64,000 nucleotides of DNA. It comes from Ambrosia x helenae (lineage: Eukaryota > Streptophyta > Magnoliopsida > Asterales > Asteraceae). The DNA lies in contig CM061231.1 in NCBI GenBank assembly GCA_030844895.1, positions 133,271,023 to 133,335,022 of the forward strand, given 5' to 3'. A program made the translations under genes and the position numbers. Below, piece after piece: positions 11,890 to 22,407 of the stretch. Under the pieces are notes generated by a model, which saw nothing but the letters and a program-made list of their open reading frames with translations, was not told where the DNA came from and searched no databases. Position 1 is the stretch's first letter. Each line of letters starts with the position of its first letter.

Positions 11890-13674
11890 CTGCAAGTTAA
11901 TAGAATGTAAGTACTAAAACATTACATGCATAAAAAAAATAACTGAATGATTATGTAAAATTTGATAGACATACCTGATAGAGTTGAAGGAAATAGTTAT
12001 ACTATACTCCACTTACAAAATTTGTATTTATAATCTAAATTGCCAGATTTATTTATGATAAGTAATTAATAATATTAAAAAGGAAATTATAAAATGGAAA
12101 TCAGAATTAATTTAGATTTAGATGTTGCTATAATTAAAAAATCGATTTTTTTTATTTAAATTACATACCACTTTAAAATCTAAAGCTATTAAATATAAAC
12201 ATTTCAAAATGCCTAAAATAAACGTAAACATATATAAAATTTAATTAACATATTTATATAATTAGTATAATCGATTTTTTTAATATATACGCTTTTTAAT
12301 ATATACCAAAAATTAAGTTTATTGTTTGTTTATAAAACATAAAGATTTCAAATGCGTGTAAAACAATTACTTTTAGCGGTCTTAATTTGATTGTTAGTCT
12401 AAATCTATTGACAGTTGTTAACGATGGAAAAATTATTTTATTGTTTGTTTATATGTAAAGTTTTTAAAAAGTAAAACCGTAACAAAAATGGAACTTTTTT
12501 TAAGTCAAACATTCTTAATAGTATAAAAAAATTGAAACAATGTTACAGTTATGAACAAAAATATAACAAATTGATGTTTAAAAAAGTTGTTGAATGTTTT
12601 ATTAGAAAATTTAAAGGTTTTAAATTTACCAAAGAATTGTTTAATTGTTTCTTTTTAAAACTTAAATCTACCAAATTTACTTTGCATGTTTGTTAAATTT
12701 AGTTGAAAGAATTGTTAAGTGTTTGTTTTTAAAAATTGGATGCTTGGGTATAAAACGAATTGTTTAAGTATATCTAATTTACCTTAAATATAATAGTTAA
12801 ATTTGTTTCATTTTTACTAATAATGGAATTTTTGTTTTAAACGAAAAACAATCTACAAAATTTACATTTAATAAAAAGTCAAGAAGGTTGCCAAAAAAAA
12901 AAGGAATATGTTATGAATTTTTTAAATGAAAACCGTTTAATCTTATTGTGTTTCAATTTACCAAAATTTGAGTCAAATCCAAACCTTTAAAAATCAACCA
13001 AATTTAATAAAAAGTCAAAGGTTGCCAAAACTAAAAAAATGAATATGTTTTGAATTTTTTAAATCAAAAATGTTTAATCTTATTGGGTTTCAATTTACCA
13101 AAAACGGTTTCAAATTCAAACTTTAAAAATCAACCAAATTTAATAAAAAGTCAAAGGTTGCGTAAAATTAAAAAAAAAACAAATATGGTTTGTATTTGTT
13201 AAATGAAAACAGTTTAATATTAGTGTGTTTCAATTTACCAAAAATTGATTAAATTCAAGACTTTATTATTTAAAAAAAGTCAAACATTCATTCTTTAATT
13301 CATAGTATTAAACTTTTCAATTTACAAAAAATAGACATAAACAAACAAATAACATTCAAACATATAAGTAAGTTTGTAACATAAAATGCAAAATATAGTC
13401 TTTTTTACTAATAAAGATAACCGATAATAATAGTAATTGTAAACACAAAACAACCCAAAATTCACGAATGACTACATCAGTAGTAAACGTGCAAAACTTT
13501 GTGATTACAAAGGATTAAACATGTCCAAAAGTTACCCACCTAAAGTTTTTATCAAACCTAAACCATGTCAACAACTAAAGCAACTAATTACCATCATCAA
13601 CCATCAATTATGTTCAAAACTTACCCACCAAAAATATTATCAGTATACCAAAAAAACAACCACCAATAACCCCA
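11890..13674. other. AT-rich Helitron interior between the two coding regions
   Basis: About 1.8 kb of very AT-rich DNA. Several imperfect direct repeats of about 125 bp occur at 12840-13270, each with AAAAAGTCAA, then TTTGAATTTTTTAAAT-like and TGTTTCAATTTACCAAAA blocks. No protein domain seen in any frame. Confidence 0.5.
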
Positions 13675-15383
13675 CTAATTACCATTACCCTTAACAACAT
13701 TAGAAAGCTTGAACACACCTTGATTCTGGAAAAACAGGAAATGAATTTCATCACCAGCATGGAGTTCCTTATCAGCTACAAAAGCTGACATACCTCTTAT
13801 GTAGTAACGGGGATATCTTGACTCATCTTCAATCCCAACCGACACTCCCCAAGTAAAGCCCTCCTCATCACGAATGGTCAAAGCCCTCCTCCTGTTCAAC
13901 TGGTTTTCCTTTGCCCAATTTGTGTTCATACGCTACCACAAAAAATAAAGAATGGAACGTCATCAGTTACAAGCTAGTAATTGTAATTTACAAATCATGG
14001 GATATGTAATTTTAATTGATGTCTAACAACGTTTGGTATATTGTCTAACATAGTATGTTACCTAGATAAGCAGCTGTTGACATTAATACTGTCAACAGCC
14101 ACTACTGTTAACAGTTGATAGGGAAGGCTATGCACATAAGTTATGTACCATAATAGTCGATATCAGTTCACGCAACTAATACAAATACACTAAAGTATAA
14201 AGACATTCATTCAAATTAGCGACTACTATCCACATAACTTATATATCTAATTGAGGAAATAATTTTACTTACAAAGTGTCTATCAACTTTGAAAACCACC
14301 GGTACACCTACATCCTCGATATCATCGGACTCATTATCTTCCACCATTGGTTCCTCTTCACTGTCATCATCAGAAAGGACAACGACATCTTCCTCGTTAT
14401 AATAATCATCACCAGTCTCTTCACTGTCATCATCATCCTCTTCATTAAATTCAGATTTCGAAACATAACCGAGAGGAAGAGTAAGCTTGTTTTTCAAAAA
14501 AAGCGTCATATTATAAGTGCTCTGAATCAATTAATAGAAAGTATTGTTATTAAAGTATACAAAATTATAAAAAGCAAACAATAACAAAAATTATATAAAC
14601 ATTTCAAAATCAATAAATAAAATCAGAGGATACCTCATTAATGATCTCGAACACAATTAGATGATCAGCAGTAATTGAAAAAGCTTCCTTAATAATTGGC
14701 CATCCTTCAGTCACATAAATAGTACCACCATCAACTGCTAGCTGTATCTGAAAGTGTGCAATTGACTGAGCAATTACGTCAATTGGATCCATTGGAACTG
14801 TTCAGTTGAATAATCCATGAAGAACGAAACAACTGATATGCTGGAAAAAAAGACAAACAATATTAACACAATACAATCAGTTTGTGTATAAACATTTTTT
14901 TATAATGTTTTATTTAGATTTATGTTATAAAAAAAACATACCAAACGTTTATCAGTTGTAAGTGGATCACCCAATCTGCAGTAGAAGAAGGTACCAGGTG
15001 CACACACAGCATCCTGATGGAATGTAATCATAATGAAAGACTTGAGATTTTCATCATACTGAAATATAAAGTTACACCCAGAAGGGTACTTTAATTCAGT
15101 AATCATAGTTCTCCAACCATTGTAGAAGAACCATTTGCTTGCAATGTTTAAAACTTTAATGTCATAGACTTTATCATCCAATGTTCGGATCTTGGTATTC
15201 CCAGAAGGATAACCATACTTGTCAATCCAACCATCATAGTCACTTGGTAACCCCTGAATATAAACATTAAAATTATCAGGATATTATAAAATGAGTGTAG
15301 TATATACCTTAAAACCATGATTCATATCTTACCAAACAAATACGACCGTTATTTTCTGACTTAACCCAAAATTCGTAAACCAT
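13675..15383 (-). pseudogene. B3 DNA-binding-domain gene in Helitron
   Basis: B3 domains are plant transcription-factor DNA-binding folds. On the minus strand an ATG at 15383 (MVYEFWVKSENNGRIC) is followed by an exon ending near 14940 whose core KVLNIASKWFFYNGWRTM... and GCNFIFQYD fits a first B3 domain. A piece at 14792-14610 (EGWPIIKEAFSITADHLIVFE) fits the end of a B3 domain. A very acidic linker follows (14530-14280, many Asp/Glu), then another B3 from about 14280, with the intron ending at AG near 13934 (RRALTIRDEEGFTWGVSV ... to stop at 13675). The acidic linker between B3 domains resembles REM-type proteins. One exon join (near 14800) is not clear. It may be captured host sequence and could have been cotranscribed with the RPA gene downstream; neither is shown. 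Confidence 0.62.
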
Positions 15384-16749
15384 TGTAACACGGATGTGTA
15401 TGCACCTGTACCAATCCACAAAAAATAGTAAATAATACATAATGATTAATGTTTAAATGACAAAAATACTTACAAACTCAACCAAATCTTTGTATCAGAA
15501 AATCTGTACATATAAATCGATAAATAAAACATAAACCCCAATAGAAACCTAAATTAGAACAATAAATTCGTACCTTTCTTTAAACATCAATTGAACCATA
15601 AATTGAAACCTAAAACATAAACAACTAAATACCAGATTTTTCAAACATATTCAATATTGTGACACTGTTTTAGCTATAATATTTATATCTTAACTGTTAT
15701 TAGTAGAATACAACCCCAAATCAATCCATATGTCGGTATCTTAAAATATCAATTGAACCCTAAATCGAAAGCTAAAACATCAACCCCTAAATTGAAACCT
15801 AAAACATATATCCATTCGTATTTATCTTAAAACCTTAACTTTTTTTTAAATCAAAACCTAAAACATAAAGCCCTAAATAGAAACCTAAAACATATATCCA
15901 TTCGTATCTATCTTAAAACATCAATTGAAACCAAAATCAAAACCTAAAACATAAAGCCCTAAATCGAAACCTAAAACATAGTTCCATTCGTATCTATCTT
16001 AAAACATCAATTGAACCCTAAATGAAAACCTAAAACATAAAGCCATAAATCAAAACATGAAACATAAACCCCTAAATCGAAACTTAAAACATACTCATCA
16101 TAAATCGAAACCTAAAACATAAAAACCTAATAAGGCTGAATAATAATAAACCGAAACAGTGATTAATCCTTAAACGACTCACTATCACAAATCCGTAAAA
16201 CAGAATTGAAATAAATCAAACCCTAAAACATCAATCGAACCCTAAAACACAAACCCAGCATCTATAAAAAATCAAAACAATTAATAAAACTGAACAATAA
16301 TACACGCAAACTAAAGAATAATCAAGATATATAATTTAAATCAGCAAAAATAGATATAACAGACCTTAATCGACACACAAATCCGGGAAAAACACGAACA
16401 AAATAAAGAAAAAAAGAACCACATGAAGAAAGATTGATTACTATAGAATGGTAGAGATTAAACCTTGGAGAAGAAGAGATTTAAACAATCGTTGTAGTGG
16501 AATCGCCTCAAGATCGCCTGCTTAGGGTTTGAGGTTGATAAAGAGGATGTCGTCTGATTTGGGGATTAGGTTAATACGCGTGTTTTTTATGACCTTATAT
16601 ATTTTTGGGATTTTTTATTAAAAAAAAACGATTTTTTTATAAAAACCCACAAGGTGACATGTGGCATATTGAGGTGAAGAGAGATAATTGAAGTTGCAAT
16701 GTGGAAATGACAAGTGTCCCACATTGCTTTAAAATATTAGATGTATAGA

Positions 16750-17024
16750 TATATACCCCGATGCGCTTTACAGTTACATGCAGGAAAGCTTCGGGTAGCA
16801 CTTAAACAAAAACAATTAATAATGTATTTTCAATGTTAACACCTAACCTTAAACAATGTATAACTCTAATATTAATACCCAACCTAAAACAATGTATAAC
16901 TCCAATGCTAACACATGTTGAAAATAGAATTCATATTTAGTGATTTGAACATAATTAGTGAGTTGCCTATATACATGATTAATGAATCACTTGAACACTT
17001 CGTGTTTTTTTCTCTGTTTTTTAT
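16750..17024. other. Spacer with short direct repeats
   Basis: Contains two imperfect copies of a block with ACCTAAAACAATGTATAACT (around 16848-16920). Nothing else recognised. Confidence 0.4.
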
Positions 17025-17308
17025 ATAGCGATATGATACTCGTTGAAAAGATAATAAAACGCTCGTTAATTTGGTGTAATTTTTTTCTTTAAAATATCCC
17101 GTATATAAAATATATTAACGTTTAAAAATTATGGGAGGAAACATGAGAGAGAAAAATCCAATTTTGTTTTTATTTTTTTTTTTCCTAAAATCAATTAATA
17201 TCACATGACATACCACATGACACATTCAAGGAGGATGATATGTCCTCTTTAAATGTTATGTAGGATTTATTGCTTTCAATTATATAATAGATATATAGAT
17301 ATAGATGC
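17025..17308 (-). repeat. Helitron-5'-end-like repeat, copy 2
   Basis: Second copy of the repeat at 7941-8226. Minus-strand reading begins TCTATATCTATATATC at 17308 and shares the ATTATGGGAGGAAACATGAG block. The two copies bracket the large Helitron plus a spacer, so they are probably independent insertions of one family rather than ends of one element. Confidence 0.5.
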
Positions 17309-17559
17309 TTTGACAAAACATGACACCACTATTGAATTTTTAACCAATTTGTGAAAAATATCAAGAAGCATTTATCCAAATTCCAAATCAATCAAATCAC
17401 TAAATAATATCACGAAGTTTAGTAACAGATCCATCAACCAAGCAACAAACAAGGGTCACCTCCAAATCATCATCTTCGTACTTGCAATCTTAAAATAATC
17501 CATTAGATGATGTCGTGCGGTGTCAGATGCTGTGCGCACACCAGTCGCATCAACAATCA

Positions 17560-18092
17560 CAAAGAAAGAGAAGATGTTAAAACACATAGTTAATGCAATT
17601 CATGGGTTTGAGTGGATAAGTTCTATTATTGTTGTTTTTGTGTTTTATGTTCATATTTTAGGTGTTGTGTTTTATGTTTATATTTCTGGTAAAACACAAC
17701 AGATGTAAAGGGGATTGTTGTTAAGCAGATTTTGTGTTTTATGTTTATAGTTTAGATGTTGTAGATAAAACACAACACTTGTTAAGCAGATTTTGTGTTT
17801 TATGTTAATAGTTCAGATGTTGTGTTTTATAATGATAAAGTGTGTTATGAAGTTAAGCAGAGAAATCATAACTTGTTATGAATATTTGGATGATTGTTGA
17901 AAAGAAATAGTTGTTAAAGATCTGAAATAAATCCCGATAATATCTCAAATTAATTAAAGATTAATTTTTCATTAATATTGAATAGGTTTATAATTACCCT
18001 AATGCCCTTATGATTAAAATAAAAAATTGTCACATGTCACCCTCATAAGTCTTCTCACCCTTCTTGCAAATTTCATCTTTTGTACCGGAACC
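17560..18092. mobile_element. Truncated copy of the 37.0-38.0-kb TIR element family
   Basis: Repeated GTGTTTTATGTTTATA blocks, then CACATGTCACCCTCATAAG...CTTCTCACCCTTCTTGCAA...TTTGTACCGGAACCTC. This is the same order and wording as the right end of the elements ending at 38048 and 63632. The left terminal repeat is not found, so this is a partial copy. Confidence 0.55.
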
Positions 18093-18111
18093 TCTATCTA
18101 TAATACTATAG

Positions 18112-18455
18112 TTTTTTTTTAATGGCCAACAAACATTTCTGCCTGGCTACCCAGGGGAGTCCCCACACTATGGACATACCCCCACGACCAACCCAATGGA
18201 GGACCCATACGTACCTCGAGCGGCTGACGTAGTCAGGCCCGCCCATGCAGTTCCCGAATCCGCGGAAAACCCAACCCCTCACCCGCCCGTAGGCATGATG
18301 GTGAAGGATTGGTAAAACCCGGACGAGATCAGGACTCGAACTCGTGATCATAGGCCAGGAGTCATCCATCATTTCTCATTATGTCTCTCGTGAAAATCGA
18401 ACCTGCCCCAAGAGGAATCCCCGATTCATTAACTAACTGAGCTACCCGTGAAGGA
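18112..18455 (-). mobile_element. tRNA-derived SINE (minus strand)
   Basis: On the minus strand a Pol III box A (TAGCTCAGTTAG, 18444-18433) and box B (GGTTCGATTTTC, 18403-18392) are spaced as in a tRNA. About 50 bp on is a second, better box B (GAGTTCGAGTCC, 18343-18332). The element ends in a short A-run (T-run 18112-18120 on the plus strand). Length is 344 bp. It is not a tRNA gene: the acceptor and anticodon stems do not close. No clear target duplication was found. Confidence 0.7.
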
Positions 18456-18580
18456 GAAATAAAAAATTAATAAATATAACACTTTCTATACATATAAATT
18501 ATTCGATAAATCTTTAACATTTTTTTTTTTATTTGTTTCCTATTTAGCCTACCATAACGAGTTCGTATCTATCTATCTCC

Positions 18581-18590
18581 TATATAACAT
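18581..18590 (+). promoter_or_regulatory. Probable TATA box of the zinc-protein gene
   Basis: TATATAACAT lies about 100 bp before the ATG at 18685, a normal plant distance allowing a 70-bp leader. Confidence 0.4.
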
Positions 18591-18684
18591 AAAAGATCAT
18601 TATAATAACAAAATATTAAAATTTAACGAATATCCCTAACTACCCATATCCCTAAAACCACCGACACTTCGCCGGAAAACCACC

Positions 18685-19270
18685 ATGAACAACGATCCAA
18701 CCACCACCTGCAGCCAATGCAACCTTACAGACACAAAACTCCTCCACCACATCCGTCTCAACACCACCTTCCACCGCCTCTGCACAACCTGCGTCCTCCG
18801 TCTCCACCCTAAACACTTCTGTCCATCATGCCTCACCGTCTACCACCCTTCACCACCCGAAAACGCCGTCGTATGCTACAAATGCCAGTCCTTATCCCAC
18901 CGTAGTTGCATGTCCCCATGCATTACCGTCCGTACACCATGCACTACGTGTTTAAACCCTAATAGACTTGTTTTTAACCCTAGATCATCTAACTGGAGTA
19001 ATAACGCTAATGGGATGATAGATTTGGATGCGGCGAGGTTGCTGGTGGCTGCGGCGGAGATATCGTTGGTTTCGATGAGAAAGGCGGAAGCCGGGGCGAG
19101 TATGGAGGCCGAGTGGAGAGCGAGTGAGGCTTCGGAGTGGAAGAAAAAGGCGAAGGAGGCGGTTGATCATATTGTCAAGGCTATGGAAGTTGTGAATAAT
19201 AATGGTATGGAGGTTGAGATGAAGAATGAAGAAGATGATGATAATATTGATTGTGAAGTTGTGGTTGATG

Positions 19271-19339
<69 letters not shown>

Positions 19340-19410
19340 GTTTTAATGTGGGTGGTTCAGATGAGGTGAAACTAGTAGATGAATTGATGTGTAGGGTGAT
19401 GAAGATTTAG
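18685..19410 (+). CDS. Cys-rich RING/PHD-like zinc protein with poly-Asn tract
   Basis: A single-exon gene of 241 codons. The first 90 residues carry a regular zinc-ligand series: C9/C12, C33/C36, C46/C49, C64/C67, H72/C75, C79 and C86/C89, as in plant proteins labelled RING/FYVE/PHD zinc finger. The middle (about residues 112-170) is rich in Ala/Glu/Lys (LDAARLLVAAAEISLVSMRK...) and probably forms a long helix or coiled coil. An acidic stretch and about 22 Asn encoded by an (AAT)n microsatellite follow, then a short helical end. The ATG is the first in the frame. The function of this plant family is not known to me; binding of another protein or chromatin through the zinc module is a guess. 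The gene is intact and much more GC-rich at its 5' end than its surroundings. Confidence 0.8.
19269..19340 (+). repeat. (AAT)n microsatellite in a coding region
   Basis: About 22-23 uninterrupted ATA/AAT units encode the Asn run of the zinc protein. The length is a multiple of three, so expansion or contraction would keep the frame. Confidence 0.95.
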
Positions 19411-20015
19411 GGTATCAATTAGTATGAACAGTGATTGAATTTGTCAGGTAAATTGAGGGTATATGATTTTTACTATGGTGTGTATTAATTCTAGGTATTA
19501 ATTCTTTTTCCAAATTTTGAGGAATAGCGGCGACCCGTGTCTGGTGTTCGCTATTACTCGAAATTTGTGTAGTGTATATATGATTTGTTGGATGGATTAC
19601 TGGTTTTGGTTATATATGATTTTGTTTCTTGGTTTTTGGTTGATTAATGGTTTGATCTTGAAAGTCATGTGGTTTGAAGCATAAGTGTTGCTTGAGCAAC
19701 AAGAAACTGGAAGAACCTAAAATAGCCCTTGAAACTTGAATATGTTAACTCATCTGATAATAAGAAATACTTGATTATGACAATCAGATAGTGAGATCGC
19801 GTCGGGTAGGGTATGGTTGGGGGCAGATCTAGGTGGTTGATGGGTAGCCCGAACTACCCCTCAACTTTCTTGCCAAATTACAAAAAAAAATGCAACAAAA
19901 AACCTCTTCGTTTATGTATCGGCTACTCCTGAACAATATTTTTTAGCCCATGCTGACATTGACCAATAGCGCCTAGGAAATAGGGTAGGGACGCCATTTA
20001 TGACAAAAAGGTGAG
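19411..20015. other. 3' flank of the zinc-protein gene and spacer
   Basis: Likely 3' UTR immediately after the stop, then unrecognised sequence. No domain, RNA gene or clear terminal repeat seen. Confidence 0.4.
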
Positions 20016-20470
20016 TTGGCAGGGGCGTCATTTATTGCACCGTCCAGCCTTAATCGTGAAAATAATAAATTTTTTCTTTTCTCTAATCTTGTGGATGTGT
20101 GCTCTAGTATAATAGTCTTTGGGACGTGCTTTTGTTATGAAGAAAACAGATGGCACCGTGAACAGATTCGGCTTCATACGATTGAAAGAAGTGGAGAATG
20201 GATACATAAAATGCAGGACGGACCTTTATTTTTTCTGCAAGTGACAGATTGGGCCACAGTGATGGGCCAGAGGGTTACAAAGTTAGTAAGGAGGCTCAAA
20301 ATAAATATGGCTCGTGTGGGCCTGATGCAAATAAATTGGGCTAAAAGAGAAAAGGGCCTTCGATTGACCTGAATCAAGAAGAAGTTGATCCATTTGTTAC
20401 TAGGTATGTCTCTGAAGTAGATCTTCTTCTAAATGAAGTTAGATACGACGGTGAGAGGGGTGCTTGTAGA
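20016..20470 (+). other. Possible decayed LINE ORF1 fragment
   Basis: A 118-codon frame (20016-20372) has no recognisable domain. Reading on in another frame gives IDLNQEEVDPFVTRYVSEVD, a style of sequence found near the C-terminus of plant LINE ORF1 products. This is weak resemblance only; an unknown captured fragment is equally possible. Confidence 0.2.
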
Positions 20471-21517
20471 TTTTTTTACAACTTAACTGATTTTAACCAA
20501 TCCTGTTTTGCCACATCACTTCACTGATTTACTTTACTGAAACACTTTTTTGAAAGTAACACTCCACTGATTCTTCTATTTATTTACATTTAAAACCCAA
20601 CCTTTTTTTTTACATATTTTAACGGTTTTAACATTTAATTCTTACTATTGCAACCGTCCCACCAAACGGTCAACAAAATCAAATTGTAAATCTTGTAAAC
20701 AGTCGATTGAATTGAATTAATCTCACCTAAACGGTCAGTGAATTTATTTTAACAGTGCCACCGTCGATACGGCAACGATTTCGACCATGTTGAGGCATGG
20801 CGATTGTTGCGCCAACTTTAAGTTTTTTTCTTTGTTTTTAATGTATTTTTTTATGTTTAATATTATTATGTTTAAAATATTTATGGTTTAATGCAATGTT
20901 TTTATTTACTTTTACATTTTAATAAACACACGGTTAAAACAAAAAAAAAATTAAAAAAATAAACGGTAAAAATATAACAACACTACAAAACACACGGTTA
21001 AAACAAAAAAGTTGCATTTATATAAACTCAAAATTAAAATAACCAACCGGTACCAGCCTGTTAGATAAAACCAGCAAAACAGTCCACGGGACCATTACCA
21101 GTGTGTGTGACGACGGTGTTACCGTGCTGTTAGTGGGTACCCGTGGATAATTCGGTTGACGCCCCGTCCCTCTGACAAGGAAAGAATTAATTCTAATTTT
21201 GATATGGGGCTTTGATGTGCTAAAAATGTTCTATAAACTAACCTCAACTAATCACACTATTAATACTCTAGACTTAACTAAACTAGAATATAAAGGCAGG
21301 CAAATGTACCTATCGAATGTAGTATAACCTAATTATGTGCAGATATCAAAGCCACAATACACAACTAGAAAAAAAAAACTAGGCTCAACTAAGACTGTAT
21401 AGATTGATTTTAAAGGTTGGTTTTTCATGATAATTAACTAAGTGAAATAAACTAAAGATAACTAGCAGACAACAATGATCACTAAGGCATGAATCAAGAA
21501 TGGGAAAGACAACTACA
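20471..21517. other. AT-rich intergenic sequence, unassigned
   Basis: AT-rich with scattered ACGGTCA/ACGGTTAAAA motifs that recur (20665, 20732, 20933, 20995). No ORF with a domain and no convincing terminal repeats. Confidence 0.4.
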
Positions 21518-21781
21518 TGGCATTGAATCATACTCATGACATCTACAATTATCTTGGTTATGAAAAACTGTTGGAAATCAAGATCTTATAATGTTTCACC
21601 TTCAGCTAACCTAGTGGCTCTCGGATCATTTACACTCTAAAGTGCAATACCTGGCATTGAATCATACTCATGACATCTACAATTATCTTGGTTATGGAAA
21701 CGGTTGGAAATCAAGATCTTATAATGTTTCACCTTCAGCTAACCTAGTGGCTCTCGGATCATTTACACTCTAAAGTGCAAT
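21518..21781 (+). repeat. 134-bp tandem duplication
   Basis: TGGCATTGAATCATACTCAT begins at 21518 and again at 21652. The two units (21518-21651 and 21652-21781) are almost identical to AGTGCAAT, differing by a few bases around AAACTGTTGG/AACGGTTGG. A further direct repeat containing AAGACGTCAT and ACACATACCTAATACAACG occurs at about 21856 and 21972. Confidence 0.85.
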
Positions 21782-22342
21782 GTGTAACTCGTAAATTCAA
21801 TCTATGACACAAATAAGTAAAGAGTACTAGACAACCAAGGAACACCTACTCTTAAGACGTCATAAAACACATACCTAATACAACGTTTAACAACCATGTC
21901 GCAGCTCAGGATTCCTAAGCCAACTTAATCATTCTTTCAATGATTTACATTACATACTAATTTTACAAGTTAAGACGTCATGAAACACATACCTAATACA
22001 ACGTTTCTACATTTACTTTCCGTTCGGTACAGCACTCTCACTTCAAAACACATATACTAAATGTTATAATTTGACATTTTGTTACATGTTTTAAACGACA
22101 CTAAAAAATAATAATATTTGAGATCACAAATCAGTACTTTTGAATTATTAATATCTTATAAACGTGGCCCAGCAAAGATCACAACTAATCCCAATCCCAT
22201 CAAAATTCGGTTTGGTCCATCACTTGATACCTCTCTGGCAGTTATTCTCTATGCTCTTCATCTCACATCAAAATACTTTTATACAAATTTAATTACTAAA
22301 CGCAACTGCGTTTAAAATTCAATCTGATTTGTGCACCTAGGT

Positions 22343-22350
22343 TATAAATA
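22343..22350 (+). promoter_or_regulatory. Probable URH2 TATA box
   Basis: TATAAATA lies 58 bp before the URH2 start codon, giving a short leader of about 30 bases if transcription starts some 30 bp downstream. Confidence 0.5.
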
Positions 22351-22407
22351 TCCTTTTGATCATATTATCTTACGTCTTCATCTAACCTAACAATTTCATC
22401 TTATTTA

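Larger units (their letters stand above)
8227..16749 (-). mobile_element. 8.5-kb Helitron carrying B3 and RPA-like coding sequence
   Basis: On the minus strand the element starts TCTATACATCTAATATTTTA at 16749 and ends in CTAG at 8227. A CCGCG-TTTACA-CGCGG hairpin lies about 8 bp before the end. The host bases are A before the 5' end and T after the 3' end, with no target duplication, as expected for Helitron insertion into AT. Inside are two coding regions in the same orientation, a B3-domain gene (15383-13675) and an RPA70-like gene (11885-9216). No Rep/helicase is visible in the remaining 3 kb of AT-rich sequence, so it is non-autonomous. The 15.6-16.4 kb part is full of AAACCTAAAACAT-type short repeats. 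Confidence 0.88.

Noticed and set aside
18392..18444. tRNA gene on the minus strand
   Set aside because: Boxes A and B are present, but the acceptor and anticodon stems do not form and the sequence continues into a SINE body with an A-tail.
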